A DNA stretch of 64,000 nucleotides from Acidobacteriota bacterium (GCA_013140775.1 JABFSA010000014.1:25074-89073), one strand, 5' to 3'. Shown: positions 18,015 through 26,234, counted from the first letter of the stretch. Program-made: numbers and translations. The notes: generated from the sequence alone by a model not told the origin.

Positions 18015-19022
18015 CTAACGATTTGAACCCTCAGCGGCGGTCCGGCCCCTCGGCCCGAGCTGGCCGAATCCGCCGTCATTGCAGCTCAAGTTGGGAGCGC
18101 CACCAGGAAGACCCTGGCGCTCGATCCAGCCACAGCAGTAACCGGGCGCGCGTGTGCCGCACGCAGCCGGTGGAACGTAGGTATTGCGGATGGTTTTTCG
18201 ATACTCGGGATACAGCGTGTACGCGTGACCCATGGCGGCATCTTTTGGCAGGTTGAACGTGCGCACCATGAAGTTCTCTTCGGGGTTCTTGCCTGGCAGA
18301 TAGTGCGGAACCTGGCCCGTGTCTTCGAGACTGGGGATCTCGTTCCCGGTCACGCAGATACCATCCTCAAACTGATTGCCGCGGGGATCATACTGCCAGA
18401 CGCGGCTCACGACGTGCGGTTCGCTGAGGTAGTAGGGATCCCGCTGCACCGTGATGATCGTCAAGAGGTCGTCGTGCCGCGAGATGAACGTGGTCATAGT
18501 GGACTCGTCGCTCGCAGGGATGCCCACGCCACGGCGAATCCAGCTCGCCTTCACGTGCGTGGTCTCTGCCACGAGGATGTCGCCCTGCCAGCGTCCAGTC
18601 GTGAATCCTCCTTCGACGTGCTGTGCATTGGCTGAAGGATGGGGTCGTCCGTCCATCCAGATCCTGAGCTCGCCTCGCAGGTTGTCGCCCGCAAGAATCC
18701 AGGCAATCACGTCAGTCCCGCTTGGTCCGAGCTCTTTGACGATCTGCACACCACGTGGCCGGTATTGGAAGACCCCGACGCCCTGGGCAAGACACTGCCG
18801 TTCATAGGTGGACGGCAGATTTGACGTATACAGCAGCGCCTTCGCCCGACCGTCGTCAGTGAGAGGCATGCCTGTGAAGTTCCCCATGAACTCCCCGGGG
18901 CCCCGCTCGATGTAGTCCTCGTACATCCGTGAGGTGTACGCGCCGGACAGTTCCATCTGGGCGAACGCGGGTGTCGCAGACGCGACCAGGATGAGTGCCA
19001 GGGCTCCGACTCGGTTCAACAT
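18015..19022 (-). CDS. Exported protein of the lipocalin-like secreted superfamily, type A (copy 2)
   Basis: This 335-residue protein has a signal peptide ending SATPAFAQ. It matches the protein at 5461-6465 almost motif for motif: MYEDYIERGPGEFMGN, GMPLTDDGRAKALLYTSNLP, IWMDGRPHPSA, GRWQGDIL, SWIRRGVGIPASDE, TVQRDPYYLSEPHVVSRVW, SLEDTGQVPHYLPGKNPEE, PGYCCGWIERQG and NLSCNDGGFG. Conservation of all tail cysteines suggests disulphides outside the cytoplasm. It heads the minus-strand block, 63 bases before the TonB receptor start. Upstream lies the GGTGCGA tandem repeat. No function is known. Confidence 0.7.
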   Translation of the reverse strand: MLNRVGALALILVASATPAFAQMELSGAYTSRMYEDYIERGPGEFMGNFTGMPLTDDGRAKALLYTSNLPSTYERQCLAQGVGVFQYRPRGVQIVKELGPSGTDVIAWILAGDNLRGELRIWMDGRPHPSANAQHVEGGFTTGRWQGDILVAETTHVKASWIRRGVGIPASDESTMTTFISRHDDLLTIITVQRDPYYLSEPHVVSRVWQYDPRGNQFEDGICVTGNEIPSLEDTGQVPHYLPGKNPEENFMVRTFNLPKDAAMGHAYTLYPEYRKTIRNTYVPPAACGTRAPGYCCGWIERQGLPGGAPNLSCNDGGFGQLGPRGRTAAEGSNR

Positions 19023-19126
19023 CCGTCCACCCCCAGTTTGATGATCCTCAACGCGACAGGGTCATCGGAACAGTGTGGAGGTATATAGCCCGGACGACGG
19101 GCGACCGCAATATCTATTTGTTTATG

Positions 19127-19198
19127 AGGTGCGAGGGTGCGGGAGTGCGGGGGTGCGACGGTGCGAGTGCGAAGGTGCGAGGTGCGAAGGTGCGAGGG
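19127..19198. repeat. Short tandem repeat of GGTGCGA-type units
   Basis: About ten imperfect copies of a GGTGCGA or AGTGCGG unit run without a break from 19127 to the stop codon of the gene at 19199. A shorter run of the same unit occurs at 32914-32931. It lies upstream of the type A gene and downstream of the barrel gene. Confidence 0.6.
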
Positions 19199-19735
19199 TC
19201 AAAACCGCCACGCGAGGCCAATTCGGATGGGCGCGACCGCGAGTAATTCCCCACCTTCCGAACCGATCATCAGTCGGCCGTCAGCAAAGAGGCTTGCGCG
19301 CGCGCCGAGTGGCACGTAGAGCCCGCCGCCAAACAGCGCCGCGCGCACGTCGTTGGTCACGGACTCGGGGAACTGTGCGTTGACGTTCGGCCGCGACCGG
19401 CCAGCGGCGAATCCCACGAGCCCGTACGGTCCAACGCGGTCACGCCCGAACGGTGCGACGCGCAACTCCGCGGCAGCCAGCGTCAGCGTTCCACCACGAA
19501 ACGTCGAAAAGCTATCGCGCCCTTCCGCGCTTGTTTCTGTCGAAAGGTGCGTTCGTTCGACGCCGACAAGGATCGCCAGGGGCGAATCAGGAAAGAAGCC
19601 CACTCCGGCAGCGAGGCTGTAGCCGCTGTCGATGAGCGTGGGACCAGCGGATGCGTGTACAGCGAATGACTGCGCATGCGCCGCGGACGGATACCCAACA
19701 AGCAGAAAAACGAGCAGACCAGGCATGAATCGCAT
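19199..19735 (-). CDS. Putative small outer-membrane beta-barrel protein
   Basis: The protein has 178 residues from the ATG ending at 19735, which gives a signal peptide (LLVFLLVGYPSAAHAQ). Alternating hydrophobic strands with glycine turns follow (FAVHASAGPTLIDSGYSLAA, AILVGVERTHL, GTLTLAAAELRVAPFG, RVGPYGLVGFAAGRSR, ALFGGGLYVPLGARAS, APIRIGLAWRF). The chain ends with Phe, the usual outer-membrane protein signature. The length fits an eight-stranded barrel. I do not recognise a specific family. It is divergent from the gene at 19816, and its stop codon borders the tandem repeat. Confidence 0.55.
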   Translation of the reverse strand: MRFMPGLLVFLLVGYPSAAHAQSFAVHASAGPTLIDSGYSLAAGVGFFPDSPLAILVGVERTHLSTETSAEGRDSFSTFRGGTLTLAAAELRVAPFGRDRVGPYGLVGFAAGRSRPNVNAQFPESVTNDVRAALFGGGLYVPLGARASLFADGRLMIGSEGGELLAVAPIRIGLAWRF

Positions 19736-19815
19736 ACCCGGTCGGCTGCAAGGCAGGTGCCGAGGCGTGGTAGCATCCGCGCCGTCGATCCTGCCCTTTC
19801 CGGGACGGTGAGCAA

Positions 19816-20742
19816 ATGAGAGAACCCGCACAGATGCGCGCGTGCACGTGGATTTTTCTGGCCATCCTTGCCTTCGCCGTCATTCAACGTCCATCGGTCA
19901 CCCTGGCGCAGGGCGGCGGGGCCCCGGGCGGCTGGGTGACACCGGACTACGCCGAGCCTCAAGTGCCCGTGGCCCGTCGCTCGTCAGCGCCGCGGCGGAG
20001 CATGGCCGGCACGTGGATCCCAATCGGTCGTTTCGGCACCGGCACACAGGCGGGCGGCGTGCACCTCAAGCCGAACGATGGGCGTCCCGAGAACCAGCTC
20101 CCGTACACGCCTTTCGGACTGAAGCTCTACGAGACGCACAAGGCGCTCGAGGGCGCGGATGCCGTACCGCCGGCACTGGGTAACGACCCGAGAAACCTCT
20201 GCGAGCCCCTCGGCATGCCCCGCGTGAACCACTACAACCTCAACCTCGTGCAGATCATGCAGGACGACTACAAGGTCGCGATCCTGTATCAATTCGACAA
20301 CAGGTGGCGTGTCATCTGGACCGACGGCCGCCAGCTGCCGACGGTCGTCGAGGGAGGCGCGGTGAAGCTCGGTGACGAGATCCGCGAGCAGCGATTCCTC
20401 GGCTATAGCGTCGGCCGCTGGTCGGACGATACGACGCTCGAGGCCGTGACCGTGGGGACCATGCCCGAGGATCGTGTGTGGCTCGACTCGACGGGTCGTC
20501 CGATCACCGATCAGGTGCGCGTCACCGAGCGGATCCGACGGCTCGATTCCCACACCATCGAGTGGTCGGAAACGATTGACGACCCGAAGGTCTATTCGAA
20601 GCCATGGGAGACGATGAGGCTCCCGATGCGGCTGGCCGATCCTCGTACCGACGTCATGGAGTACTACTGTTCGCCCGTCGAGCAGCAGAACTACAACCGG
20701 CGATTCGGCAACAGTGCGAGCGGCGGCGCAGGGGGCCGGTAA
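19816..20742 (+). CDS. Exported protein of the lipocalin-like secreted superfamily
   Basis: The 308-residue protein has a signal peptide (IFLAILAFAVIQRPSVTLAQ). An alternative ATG lies at 19834. Motifs are SMAGTWIPIGRFGTG, a conserved cysteine in NLCEPLGMPR, VIWTDGRQLP, GYSVGRWSDDTTLEAVTVG, VWLDSTGRPITDQVRVTER and ETIDDPKVYSKPWE. The GxWxxDTL, WLDxxGxP and TIDDPKxYxKPW pattern is widespread in secreted proteins of Acidobacteriota and Proteobacteria without an assigned function. It links this gene to the type A and B proteins. It probably shares a transcript with the DUF6152 gene 31 bases downstream. Confidence 0.7.
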   Translation: MREPAQMRACTWIFLAILAFAVIQRPSVTLAQGGGAPGGWVTPDYAEPQVPVARRSSAPRRSMAGTWIPIGRFGTGTQAGGVHLKPNDGRPENQLPYTPFGLKLYETHKALEGADAVPPALGNDPRNLCEPLGMPRVNHYNLNLVQIMQDDYKVAILYQFDNRWRVIWTDGRQLPTVVEGGAVKLGDEIREQRFLGYSVGRWSDDTTLEAVTVGTMPEDRVWLDSTGRPITDQVRVTERIRRLDSHTIEWSETIDDPKVYSKPWETMRLPMRLADPRTDVMEYYCSPVEQQNYNRRFGNSASGGAGGR

Positions 20743-20773
20743 TCCCCGCATGGCTTCGGAAACGGAGGCGCGT

Positions 20774-21181
20774 ATGTTCAGAGTGCGAGTATGTGTCCTG
20801 ATCGCATCCCTGGGACTCGTGGAGCCAGTTGCGATGGCCGCTCATCACGGCAGCGCGGCGTTCGAGTCTGGCAAGAGCGTGGTGCTCAAGGGCACTGTGA
20901 AGGAGTGGGTGTACTCCAACCCGCATTGCCTGCTCGTGCTGGACGTCAAGCGTGAGGACGGCACGCTCGTCGAATGGGTGGCGGAGGGCCAGGCGCCCAA
21001 CACCATTTTCCCTGTGGGCTACCGCAAGGATTCGTTCAAGCCTGGAGATCAGGTGGCGATCACCGTCGAGCAGGTGAAGACCGGCCAGCCAGTCGGCCGG
21101 ATTCTCGAAGCGGTTCTCGCCGACGGCAGCGTGCTGGGGCGAGCCTCCTCGGCAGGCGCCCCCCCGCCGCGCGATCAGTAA
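20774..21181 (+). CDS. DUF6152-type exported small protein (copy 4)
   Basis: The protein has 135 residues from the ATG at 20774, chosen because GGAGG lies five bases upstream; an in-frame ATG at 20750 lacks a ribosome site. The signal peptide ends PVAMAA and the mature chain begins HHGSAAFES (His24-His25). WVYSNPHCL places a His at residue 51, 26 residues after His25. The body continues VLDVKREDG, VEWVAEGQAPNTIFP and FKPGDQVAITVEQVK. It is the most diverged DUF6152 member here but keeps the HH and NPH positions. Function is unknown. Confidence 0.78.
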   Translation: MFRVRVCVLIASLGLVEPVAMAAHHGSAAFESGKSVVLKGTVKEWVYSNPHCLLVLDVKREDGTLVEWVAEGQAPNTIFPVGYRKDSFKPGDQVAITVEQVKTGQPVGRILEAVLADGSVLGRASSAGAPPPRDQ

Positions 21182-21196
21182 GTCGATCTATCCAAT

Positions 21197-21328
21197 GCGC
21201 GTGTGCGACCAGATGTCGCTCCGCGAAACCGACGTACTCTCACATACTCAGCCTTCGCCGCCGAACAACACGCTAGGCCAATACACCTCCCACGGTTTCG
21301 CTCCGGACATCTGGTCGCACACACGCGT
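21197..21328. repeat. Long imperfect inverted repeat between convergent genes
   Basis: The left arm is 21197-21231 and the right arm 21293-21328. They share GTGTGCGACCAGATGTC (17 bases, perfect) and CGAAACCG (8 bases, perfect) in inverted orientation, with a small mismatch between. The loop is about 61 bases. The element lies between the convergent DUF6152 and aldolase genes. It could be a bidirectional terminator or a remnant of a small mobile element. There is no T-run. Confidence 0.6.
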
Positions 21329-21354
21329 AAGACGGTGCGCGGCGTCGCCGTCGG

Positions 21355-22962
21355 CTAACGAACAGGAATGGTCTGCGCCCAATACACCCAGTCGCGTCCT
21401 TCTGGCGGGCCAAGCTGCTGTCCGCCTCCGCCGCCGCCACCACCCTGCGGGCCACCACCGGCGTTCGCAGCCGCCTCAGCCGGAGGCGCCGGAGCAGCCA
21501 GAACCTCGTTGAGATAGGTGACTCTCCCCTTCAAGCCCATGGCCTGCAGCTGGATTCTCGCGTTCTGGCGTAGCTGATACGCGTTGCCTGTAAGGTTGTA
21601 GATGGACGGGCGTGCCATTACGACGCCGTGGCCCGACAGCAGCACGCCCGCCTTCTTGCCAAGCGCAGCTGCAACACCCTGTCCGAGCGCGGGGTTCGAC
21701 AGGAGCGGCTGCTTGGGATCGAGCGTTGACAGATTGAACACTGCAAGCCCGTCGCCGATGAAGGCAGCGCCGTTCACGATGGGGCGCAGTGGCACACCGC
21801 GTGACAACGCGACGATCTCCGGCGGCTGCGCATACAGCACGGCTTTCACGTCGGGATTCGCCTTATAGATCTCGTCGTCTATCGACAGCCCCATCGTGTC
21901 TGGACTCGGCTTGGTGATGTCCCGCTCGATGATGTCCTTGTCGGTGACGCTGCCCGGTGCGGCGGTCGCCACGAAGTAGCTGTTGGGGTTGCTCGGATGC
22001 CGAATGCTGACGTGGCCGGCGGTCCCGAGTATTCCCACGGACTCATCGGAGAGGATGCGGTTGGCGAGCACGAGGTCGTGACGTGCGGCGCCTACGGGAT
22101 CGGCGGGCTTCGTCGGCATGGGCGCAGGGTTCGTGGGCACCTGGCCGTTCTCGGCAAGCAGGTCCACGCGTCGATAGTGGTCCCACGCCTTCTTATCCGC
22201 GGCCTCGTCGTCCACGATCGCTTCGGGCTGTGCGGAACTGCCGATCGACACGGCGGCCATCTGCGATCGCGCGTTCTCTCGCAGCGCGGTCACGCGATGG
22301 ATCACCTCGGGCAACGATCGGGCGGCCAGAGAAATGCCGTGGCCCCACAGCAGCACCGCTTCGTTGCCACCCATCTTCTCCGCCATCGACTGGCCAAGCA
22401 GATTGGAACTGACGATGCCGTTGCGGCCACCGTTGAGCGGCCGGATATCCCAGACGGGGACAGGCTTGTTCGGTCCCCAGTACAGCGGGACCGAGGTCGC
22501 ACCGAAGGCCACGAACTCCGGCGAATGCGCGTGCACCACCGCCATCACATCCGGCCTCGCCTTGAAGATCTGGCCGTGCAGATAGATTTCACGCGCGCTG
22601 TCGTTGCGAGGACCGTTGACCGGGACGCTCTCGAGGTCGTACTCGACCATGTCACTCAGGGTCGCGCCACCGGGCGCGACGAAGCGAGCCATGTACCAGT
22701 GGTTGGGGTTCGTCTTGCTGCGAGCGCTCACGTGGGCCTGGATGTCCAGAATGCCCACTTCGCGCGTGAGGATGCGGTTGGCGAGGACAAGATCTTCGAG
22801 CAGTTCCTGTTCCGGAAGTGGCGCCGCTGGTTGAGATGCGGCTGCCTGATCCCCTGCTCCAGCACCAGCGTTGCCTGTCGGCGTTTCAGAAGAGCAGCCC
22901 ACCAGCAGCAGTGCGCCGAGAACCACCGTCACCGGACGCCAGGTCAGCATCGTGCGTGTCAT
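21355..22962 (-). CDS. Exported lipoprotein with two class II aldolase/adducin domains
   Basis: The protein has 535 residues from the ATG ending at 22962, with GGAGGAGAG upstream. The lipobox LLVGC puts the lipidated Cys at residue 23. Domain one (about 50-250) has class II aldolase features: VVHAHSPEF gives His144 and His146, and LLWGHGISL gives His208, the expected metal ligands. Domain two (about 295-490) repeats the fold (LVLANRILSDESVGILGTAG, KADVKAVLY-like region, LLSGHGVVMAR). However, the HAH pair is YAQ (VLYAQPPEIV), so only the HGH-type His remains. The tail is Gly/Gln-rich. Class II aldolases are normally cytoplasmic; a surface or periplasmic lipoprotein with one active-looking and one degenerate domain is unusual. 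The substrate is unknown. Confidence 0.83.
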   Translation of the reverse strand: MTRTMLTWRPVTVVLGALLLVGCSSETPTGNAGAGAGDQAAASQPAAPLPEQELLEDLVLANRILTREVGILDIQAHVSARSKTNPNHWYMARFVAPGGATLSDMVEYDLESVPVNGPRNDSAREIYLHGQIFKARPDVMAVVHAHSPEFVAFGATSVPLYWGPNKPVPVWDIRPLNGGRNGIVSSNLLGQSMAEKMGGNEAVLLWGHGISLAARSLPEVIHRVTALRENARSQMAAVSIGSSAQPEAIVDDEAADKKAWDHYRRVDLLAENGQVPTNPAPMPTKPADPVGAARHDLVLANRILSDESVGILGTAGHVSIRHPSNPNSYFVATAAPGSVTDKDIIERDITKPSPDTMGLSIDDEIYKANPDVKAVLYAQPPEIVALSRGVPLRPIVNGAAFIGDGLAVFNLSTLDPKQPLLSNPALGQGVAAALGKKAGVLLSGHGVVMARPSIYNLTGNAYQLRQNARIQLQAMGLKGRVTYLNEVLAAPAPPAEAAANAGGGPQGGGGGGGGQQLGPPEGRDWVYWAQTIPVR

Positions 22963-23044
22963 ATCTCTCCTCCGCCAGGTTAAAGCCGATGCGCGAGTCG
23001 AAGGCGTCGCGGCCTTCGACTCGCTGTCACGACAAAGCTGTCCC

Positions 23045-24685
23045 CTACTGGGACACCTCCCATACGTACACCGCGCCCGATTGCGGCATGGAGTTGTCAT
23101 TCTCGTTGCCATTGACACCGGCCACGCCGCCACTTTCCATGCGCGCGCCGGTGACCAGTGTGCGGCCGTCGCCAGTCACCGCGACGGCGGTGCCGAACTC
23201 GTCGTATTCCTCAGCGTTGCTGGCCTTCATGTAGGCCAACTGGGCCCACGACGTTCCAGTGCGCCTGAAGACATAGGCCGCGCCGCTCTCGACCGCAGAA
23301 TCGTCTTTCTGGTCGCCGTCGATTCCCCGCGCCCGGCTGTCCTCCATCGGCGCCGCTACCAGCAACGTGTTGCCATCTGCGCTCAAGGCGAGGTTGGCTG
23401 CAAACCAATCCTGCAGTTGCGGAGAAGACGACTTGATGAACGCCTGCTCTGTCCACGTGCCGTTGCCGCGCACCCAGACGTACGCGGCGCCGGCTGATCC
23501 ACCCGACGCGTCTTCGGGTTTGTCGGTGTTGCACCCCTGCGGACTGATGCCACCCAGAAGGCACGATTCATCGGCGGCGCCTCCGATGATGGTGTTGCCA
23601 TCGGCGCTGATGGCGATCGAAAAGCCCAGCGCGTCGTTGCCCTCGGAGCGCGAGCCCTTCAGATATGCGTCCTGCTTCCATGCCCCACCGGCGCGGTTAA
23701 AAACATAGAGTGCGCCGGACCCGTTCGCCCCATTCCCCTGATCCGCAACATTCACGCCGCGGCCAGGTCCGTCTTCGTCATAGCCAGCCGCCACCAGCGT
23801 GTTTCCGTCGTGGCTCAGGGCGACGTCGTACCCGAAGAGGTCGGCTGCTTCAGTATTCGAGCCCTTGACGTACGCCTGCTGCGCCCAGCTGGTGCCCGTC
23901 CGCGAGTAGACGTACACGGCGCCAGCGGAGTTTGCGGAATCGTCCGCGGCGTTGCCGTTGATGCCCGTGGCCACGCTGTCTTCGGTGATGGCACCAACTG
24001 CGAGCGTGTTACCGTCGCCGCTCAAGGCGATCGAGGAGCCAAACTGATCTCCGTCCGCAGTCGGATCGTCCAGATCTGCCGGGTGGCCAGTGTTCGACGC
24101 CTTGACGTATGCCTGTTGCGACCAGGATTCACCGGACCGCACGAAGACGTACGCAGCGCCGGCCTGGGGCATGGAGGTGTCGTTCTGATTGCCATTGACG
24201 CCGGTGGCAGCGCTCGGCTCCCAGGGAGCTGAGACAGCCAGAGTATTGCCATCGGCGCTCACAGCAACGCTCATCCCGAAGAGGTTGCTCTGACCGGCAT
24301 TGGACGCCTTCACATACGCCTGCTGCACCCAGGCGCCGTTGCGCCGGACGAACACATAGACAGCACCCGAGTTGTAAAGCGAGTTGTCGGCAGCGTTCCC
24401 GTTGATGCCCCGGGCATTGCTGCTCTCGTGAGGTGCGCCGACGACCATCGTGTTGCCGTCGGCACTGACGGCGAGCGCACTGCCAATGTGTCCAGGCAGC
24501 GAACCACCGCACGCGAAGTGGTCACCCATGTCGGGGTTGGACGCCTTCAGGTAGGCCACCTGCCTCACCTGTGGGACGGATGACGATGGTGCGGGCTGCG
24601 ACTCGGTGCGGGCGCAGCTGATGGCGGCAGCGGAGACTCCTAACGCGACAACGGCCGAAAGCCCAACCCTCGGTCCTCGAATCAT
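23045..24685 (-). CDS. Exported FG-GAP (integrin-alpha-like) repeat lipoprotein
   Basis: The protein has 546 residues from the ATG ending at 24685, with GAGGAG six bases upstream. A lipoprotein signal (SAAAISC, Cys24) is followed by seven repeats of about 70 residues. Each repeat runs AYxKxSN, a DxFG-like turn, ALSxDGNTLxVGA, an acidic ATGINGNxxD segment, and SGAVYVFxRxGxxW. The NGNxxDxS loops look like calcium-binding FG-GAP turns. Such proteins form beta-propellers used for adhesion or binding. It lies 82 bases upstream of the aldolase lipoprotein on the same strand, so the two may be co-expressed. Confidence 0.85.
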   Translation of the reverse strand: MIRGPRVGLSAVVALGVSAAAISCARTESQPAPSSSVPQVRQVAYLKASNPDMGDHFACGGSLPGHIGSALAVSADGNTMVVGAPHESSNARGINGNAADNSLYNSGAVYVFVRRNGAWVQQAYVKASNAGQSNLFGMSVAVSADGNTLAVSAPWEPSAATGVNGNQNDTSMPQAGAAYVFVRSGESWSQQAYVKASNTGHPADLDDPTADGDQFGSSIALSGDGNTLAVGAITEDSVATGINGNAADDSANSAGAVYVYSRTGTSWAQQAYVKGSNTEAADLFGYDVALSHDGNTLVAAGYDEDGPGRGVNVADQGNGANGSGALYVFNRAGGAWKQDAYLKGSRSEGNDALGFSIAISADGNTIIGGAADESCLLGGISPQGCNTDKPEDASGGSAGAAYVWVRGNGTWTEQAFIKSSSPQLQDWFAANLALSADGNTLLVAAPMEDSRARGIDGDQKDDSAVESGAAYVFRRTGTSWAQLAYMKASNAEEYDEFGTAVAVTGDGRTLVTGARMESGGVAGVNGNENDNSMPQSGAVYVWEVSQ

Positions 24686-24778
24686 GACCACTCCTCAAAT
24701 GCAGACAGTGTGTGGGACGCCTGGCTCAAACAACGGCCAGCACTGTCTCATCCTCGGAGCGAGGGAGTCAAACGGAGG

Positions 24779-24866
24779 GCTCTGGGCTTTAGGCTTTCGG
24801 CCCTGGCGCTGGCTTTAGTCTCTAGTTGGTACGAACGACCACGCCTAGAGCCTAAAGCCGAGAGCC
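24779..24866. repeat. Inverted repeat with 23-base arms
   Basis: The arms 24779-24801 and 24844-24866 are reverse complements at most positions, centred on GGCTTTAGGCT. The loop of about 42 bases contains a partial third copy (GGCTTTAGTCTCTAG). It sits between the stop of the PRC-barrel gene and the start of the FG-GAP gene, so it may end the first transcript. Confidence 0.5.
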
Positions 24867-24874
24867 GAGAGCCT

Positions 24875-25585
24875 TCAGTGTCGCGCCTTCGCGGCTTCGT
24901 CCTCCGCGTCGCGGCGCCGCTTGTTCTCGTCTTCCGCCGTCTCGCCCACGTGGGTCTGCTCGCCGCCGGTTTCGAGTCCAATCACATCGCCGGGCTGCGC
25001 GCGTCCACCTGGGTACGGGCTCGGTTCAGGTGCATGCGCCTGACCGATGGGATCGTTGTCGCGTATCAACCGCTCGCGGCGTCCACCGGCGAAGTCGGTG
25101 CTTCCCCACCACTCCGGACTCCTGAAGTCTGGCCGCTCCCATGGCGGTAGCGCGCCGGCTGAGTACGACCCCGGTCCTGTCACGTTGCAGGCTCGGGAGG
25201 TCTCATCAGTGAAACGGTTGATCTGCGTTTCATCGAACTCCTGGAAGGCGTCCTTGTCGAAACCAGGAAAGCGTTCCACGCGATCTTTTGTGACATCCGC
25301 GACGAGCACCTTGCGGTCGCGGTCGAACTGCGCATGGCCTACCGGCAGCAGGAACAGTCTGGATTTGAACCAGCCTCCCGAATCGACGGCAATGTAGTAG
25401 GGCCGGCCCGACGCCGAATCCACGACAAATCCTTCAACCTCTCCAAGCCGCTCCCCCGTGGGGCTCTCGACATTCATCTCGTCGAAGTCAACCACCTGAT
25501 CAGCGAACTCATCGGCATCAACGTGCCGCAAATGTGGATACGGATGATCCAAGGCTTCCCCCAATCCGCGCGTCAGTGCGCTCAT
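24875..25585 (-). CDS. PRC-barrel domain protein
   Basis: This 236-residue soluble protein has no signal peptide. A PRC-barrel-like domain at about residues 30-120 reads MNVESPTGERLGEVEGFVVD, PYYIAVDSGGWFKSRLFLLP and VLVADVTKDRVERFPGF. A low-complexity region rich in Trp, Pro, Arg and Glu follows, and the charged tail is DENKRRRDAEDEAAKAR. PRC-barrel proteins in bacteria often relate to RNA processing, photosystem assembly or stress. The RLFLLPVGHAQ segment is typical of the stand-alone soil-bacterial group. Its partner is unknown. No strong ribosome site is seen before the ATG. Confidence 0.75.
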   Translation of the reverse strand: MSALTRGLGEALDHPYPHLRHVDADEFADQVVDFDEMNVESPTGERLGEVEGFVVDSASGRPYYIAVDSGGWFKSRLFLLPVGHAQFDRDRKVLVADVTKDRVERFPGFDKDAFQEFDETQINRFTDETSRACNVTGPGSYSAGALPPWERPDFRSPEWWGSTDFAGGRRERLIRDNDPIGQAHAPEPSPYPGGRAQPGDVIGLETGGEQTHVGETAEDENKRRRDAEDEAAKARH

Positions 25586-25808
25586 ACAGGTAATGAAGCA
25601 AGAGGGTTGCCGGTCCGTAATGAGGTCGAGCCCCCAGCCCCGAGTCCCGAGCCCCGGAACGTGGCCTTACAGATGCCCGCAATTCGCCACCGAATCGGTA
25701 AGAAACGGGTGGGTAGTGGCGAAGTCAGCCATGGGCTGCGATACTTACGGGGACACGTTGGTCGGTACGGCACCGGCTCCGGCACGGACGAACGAAGGAG
25801 TAATGGGC

Positions 25809-26234
25809 ATGGGCATTACGAGGCGAGCAGTGGCAATCGTCGGCGTCATCACCGCGCTGGCGGGAATCTCGGTGCAGGCGCACCACTCCTGGACGGCGGT
25901 GTTCGACGAAGACAAGCCGATCGTCGTGACGGGAACCCTGACGAAGGTCGAGTTCGTCAATCCCCACGGCTGGATCTGGATCGACGTCAAGAACGCAGAC
26001 GGGACGGTCGCCAGCTATGGCGTCGAAGGCGGCGCGCCCAACGGCCTCATCCGGAACGGTGTCACCAAGAACTCGATGAAGCTCGGCGAAACGCTGACCG
26101 TCCGTGGATATGGCTCGAGAGACGGTTCGAACCTCATCGCCGGCGTGAGCTACACAAAAGCAGACGGCTCCCAGTTCTTCCTTGGCAATGAAGGCGCCGA
26201 GAACGCAGCCAAAGCCAAGGGCAACCTCAAGTGA
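25809..26234 (+). CDS. DUF6152-type exported small protein (copy 5), coupled to cytochrome c
   Basis: The protein has 141 residues from the ATG at 25809, because AAGGAG lies eight bases upstream; an ATG at 25803 is only two bases from it. The signal peptide ends GISVQA and the mature chain starts HHSWTAVFDE (His25-His26). FVNPHGWIW carries the NPH His at residue 53. The C-terminal half reads IRNGVTKNSMKLGETLTVRG. Its stop overlaps the GTG start of the cytochrome gene (GTGA). This coupling is the best context clue that DUF6152 proteins work with periplasmic redox partners. Confidence 0.82.
   Translation: MGITRRAVAIVGVITALAGISVQAHHSWTAVFDEDKPIVVTGTLTKVEFVNPHGWIWIDVKNADGTVASYGVEGGAPNGLIRNGVTKNSMKLGETLTVRGYGSRDGSNLIAGVSYTKADGSQFFLGNEGAENAAKAKGNLK

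Noticed and set aside
19127..19198. Possible CRISPR array
   Set aside because: The units are contiguous 7-base repeats without unique spacers, and no cas genes are nearby.
21997..22983. Plus-strand open frame of 328 codons
   Set aside because: Antisense to the aldolase lipoprotein; no start signal and no recognisable domain.
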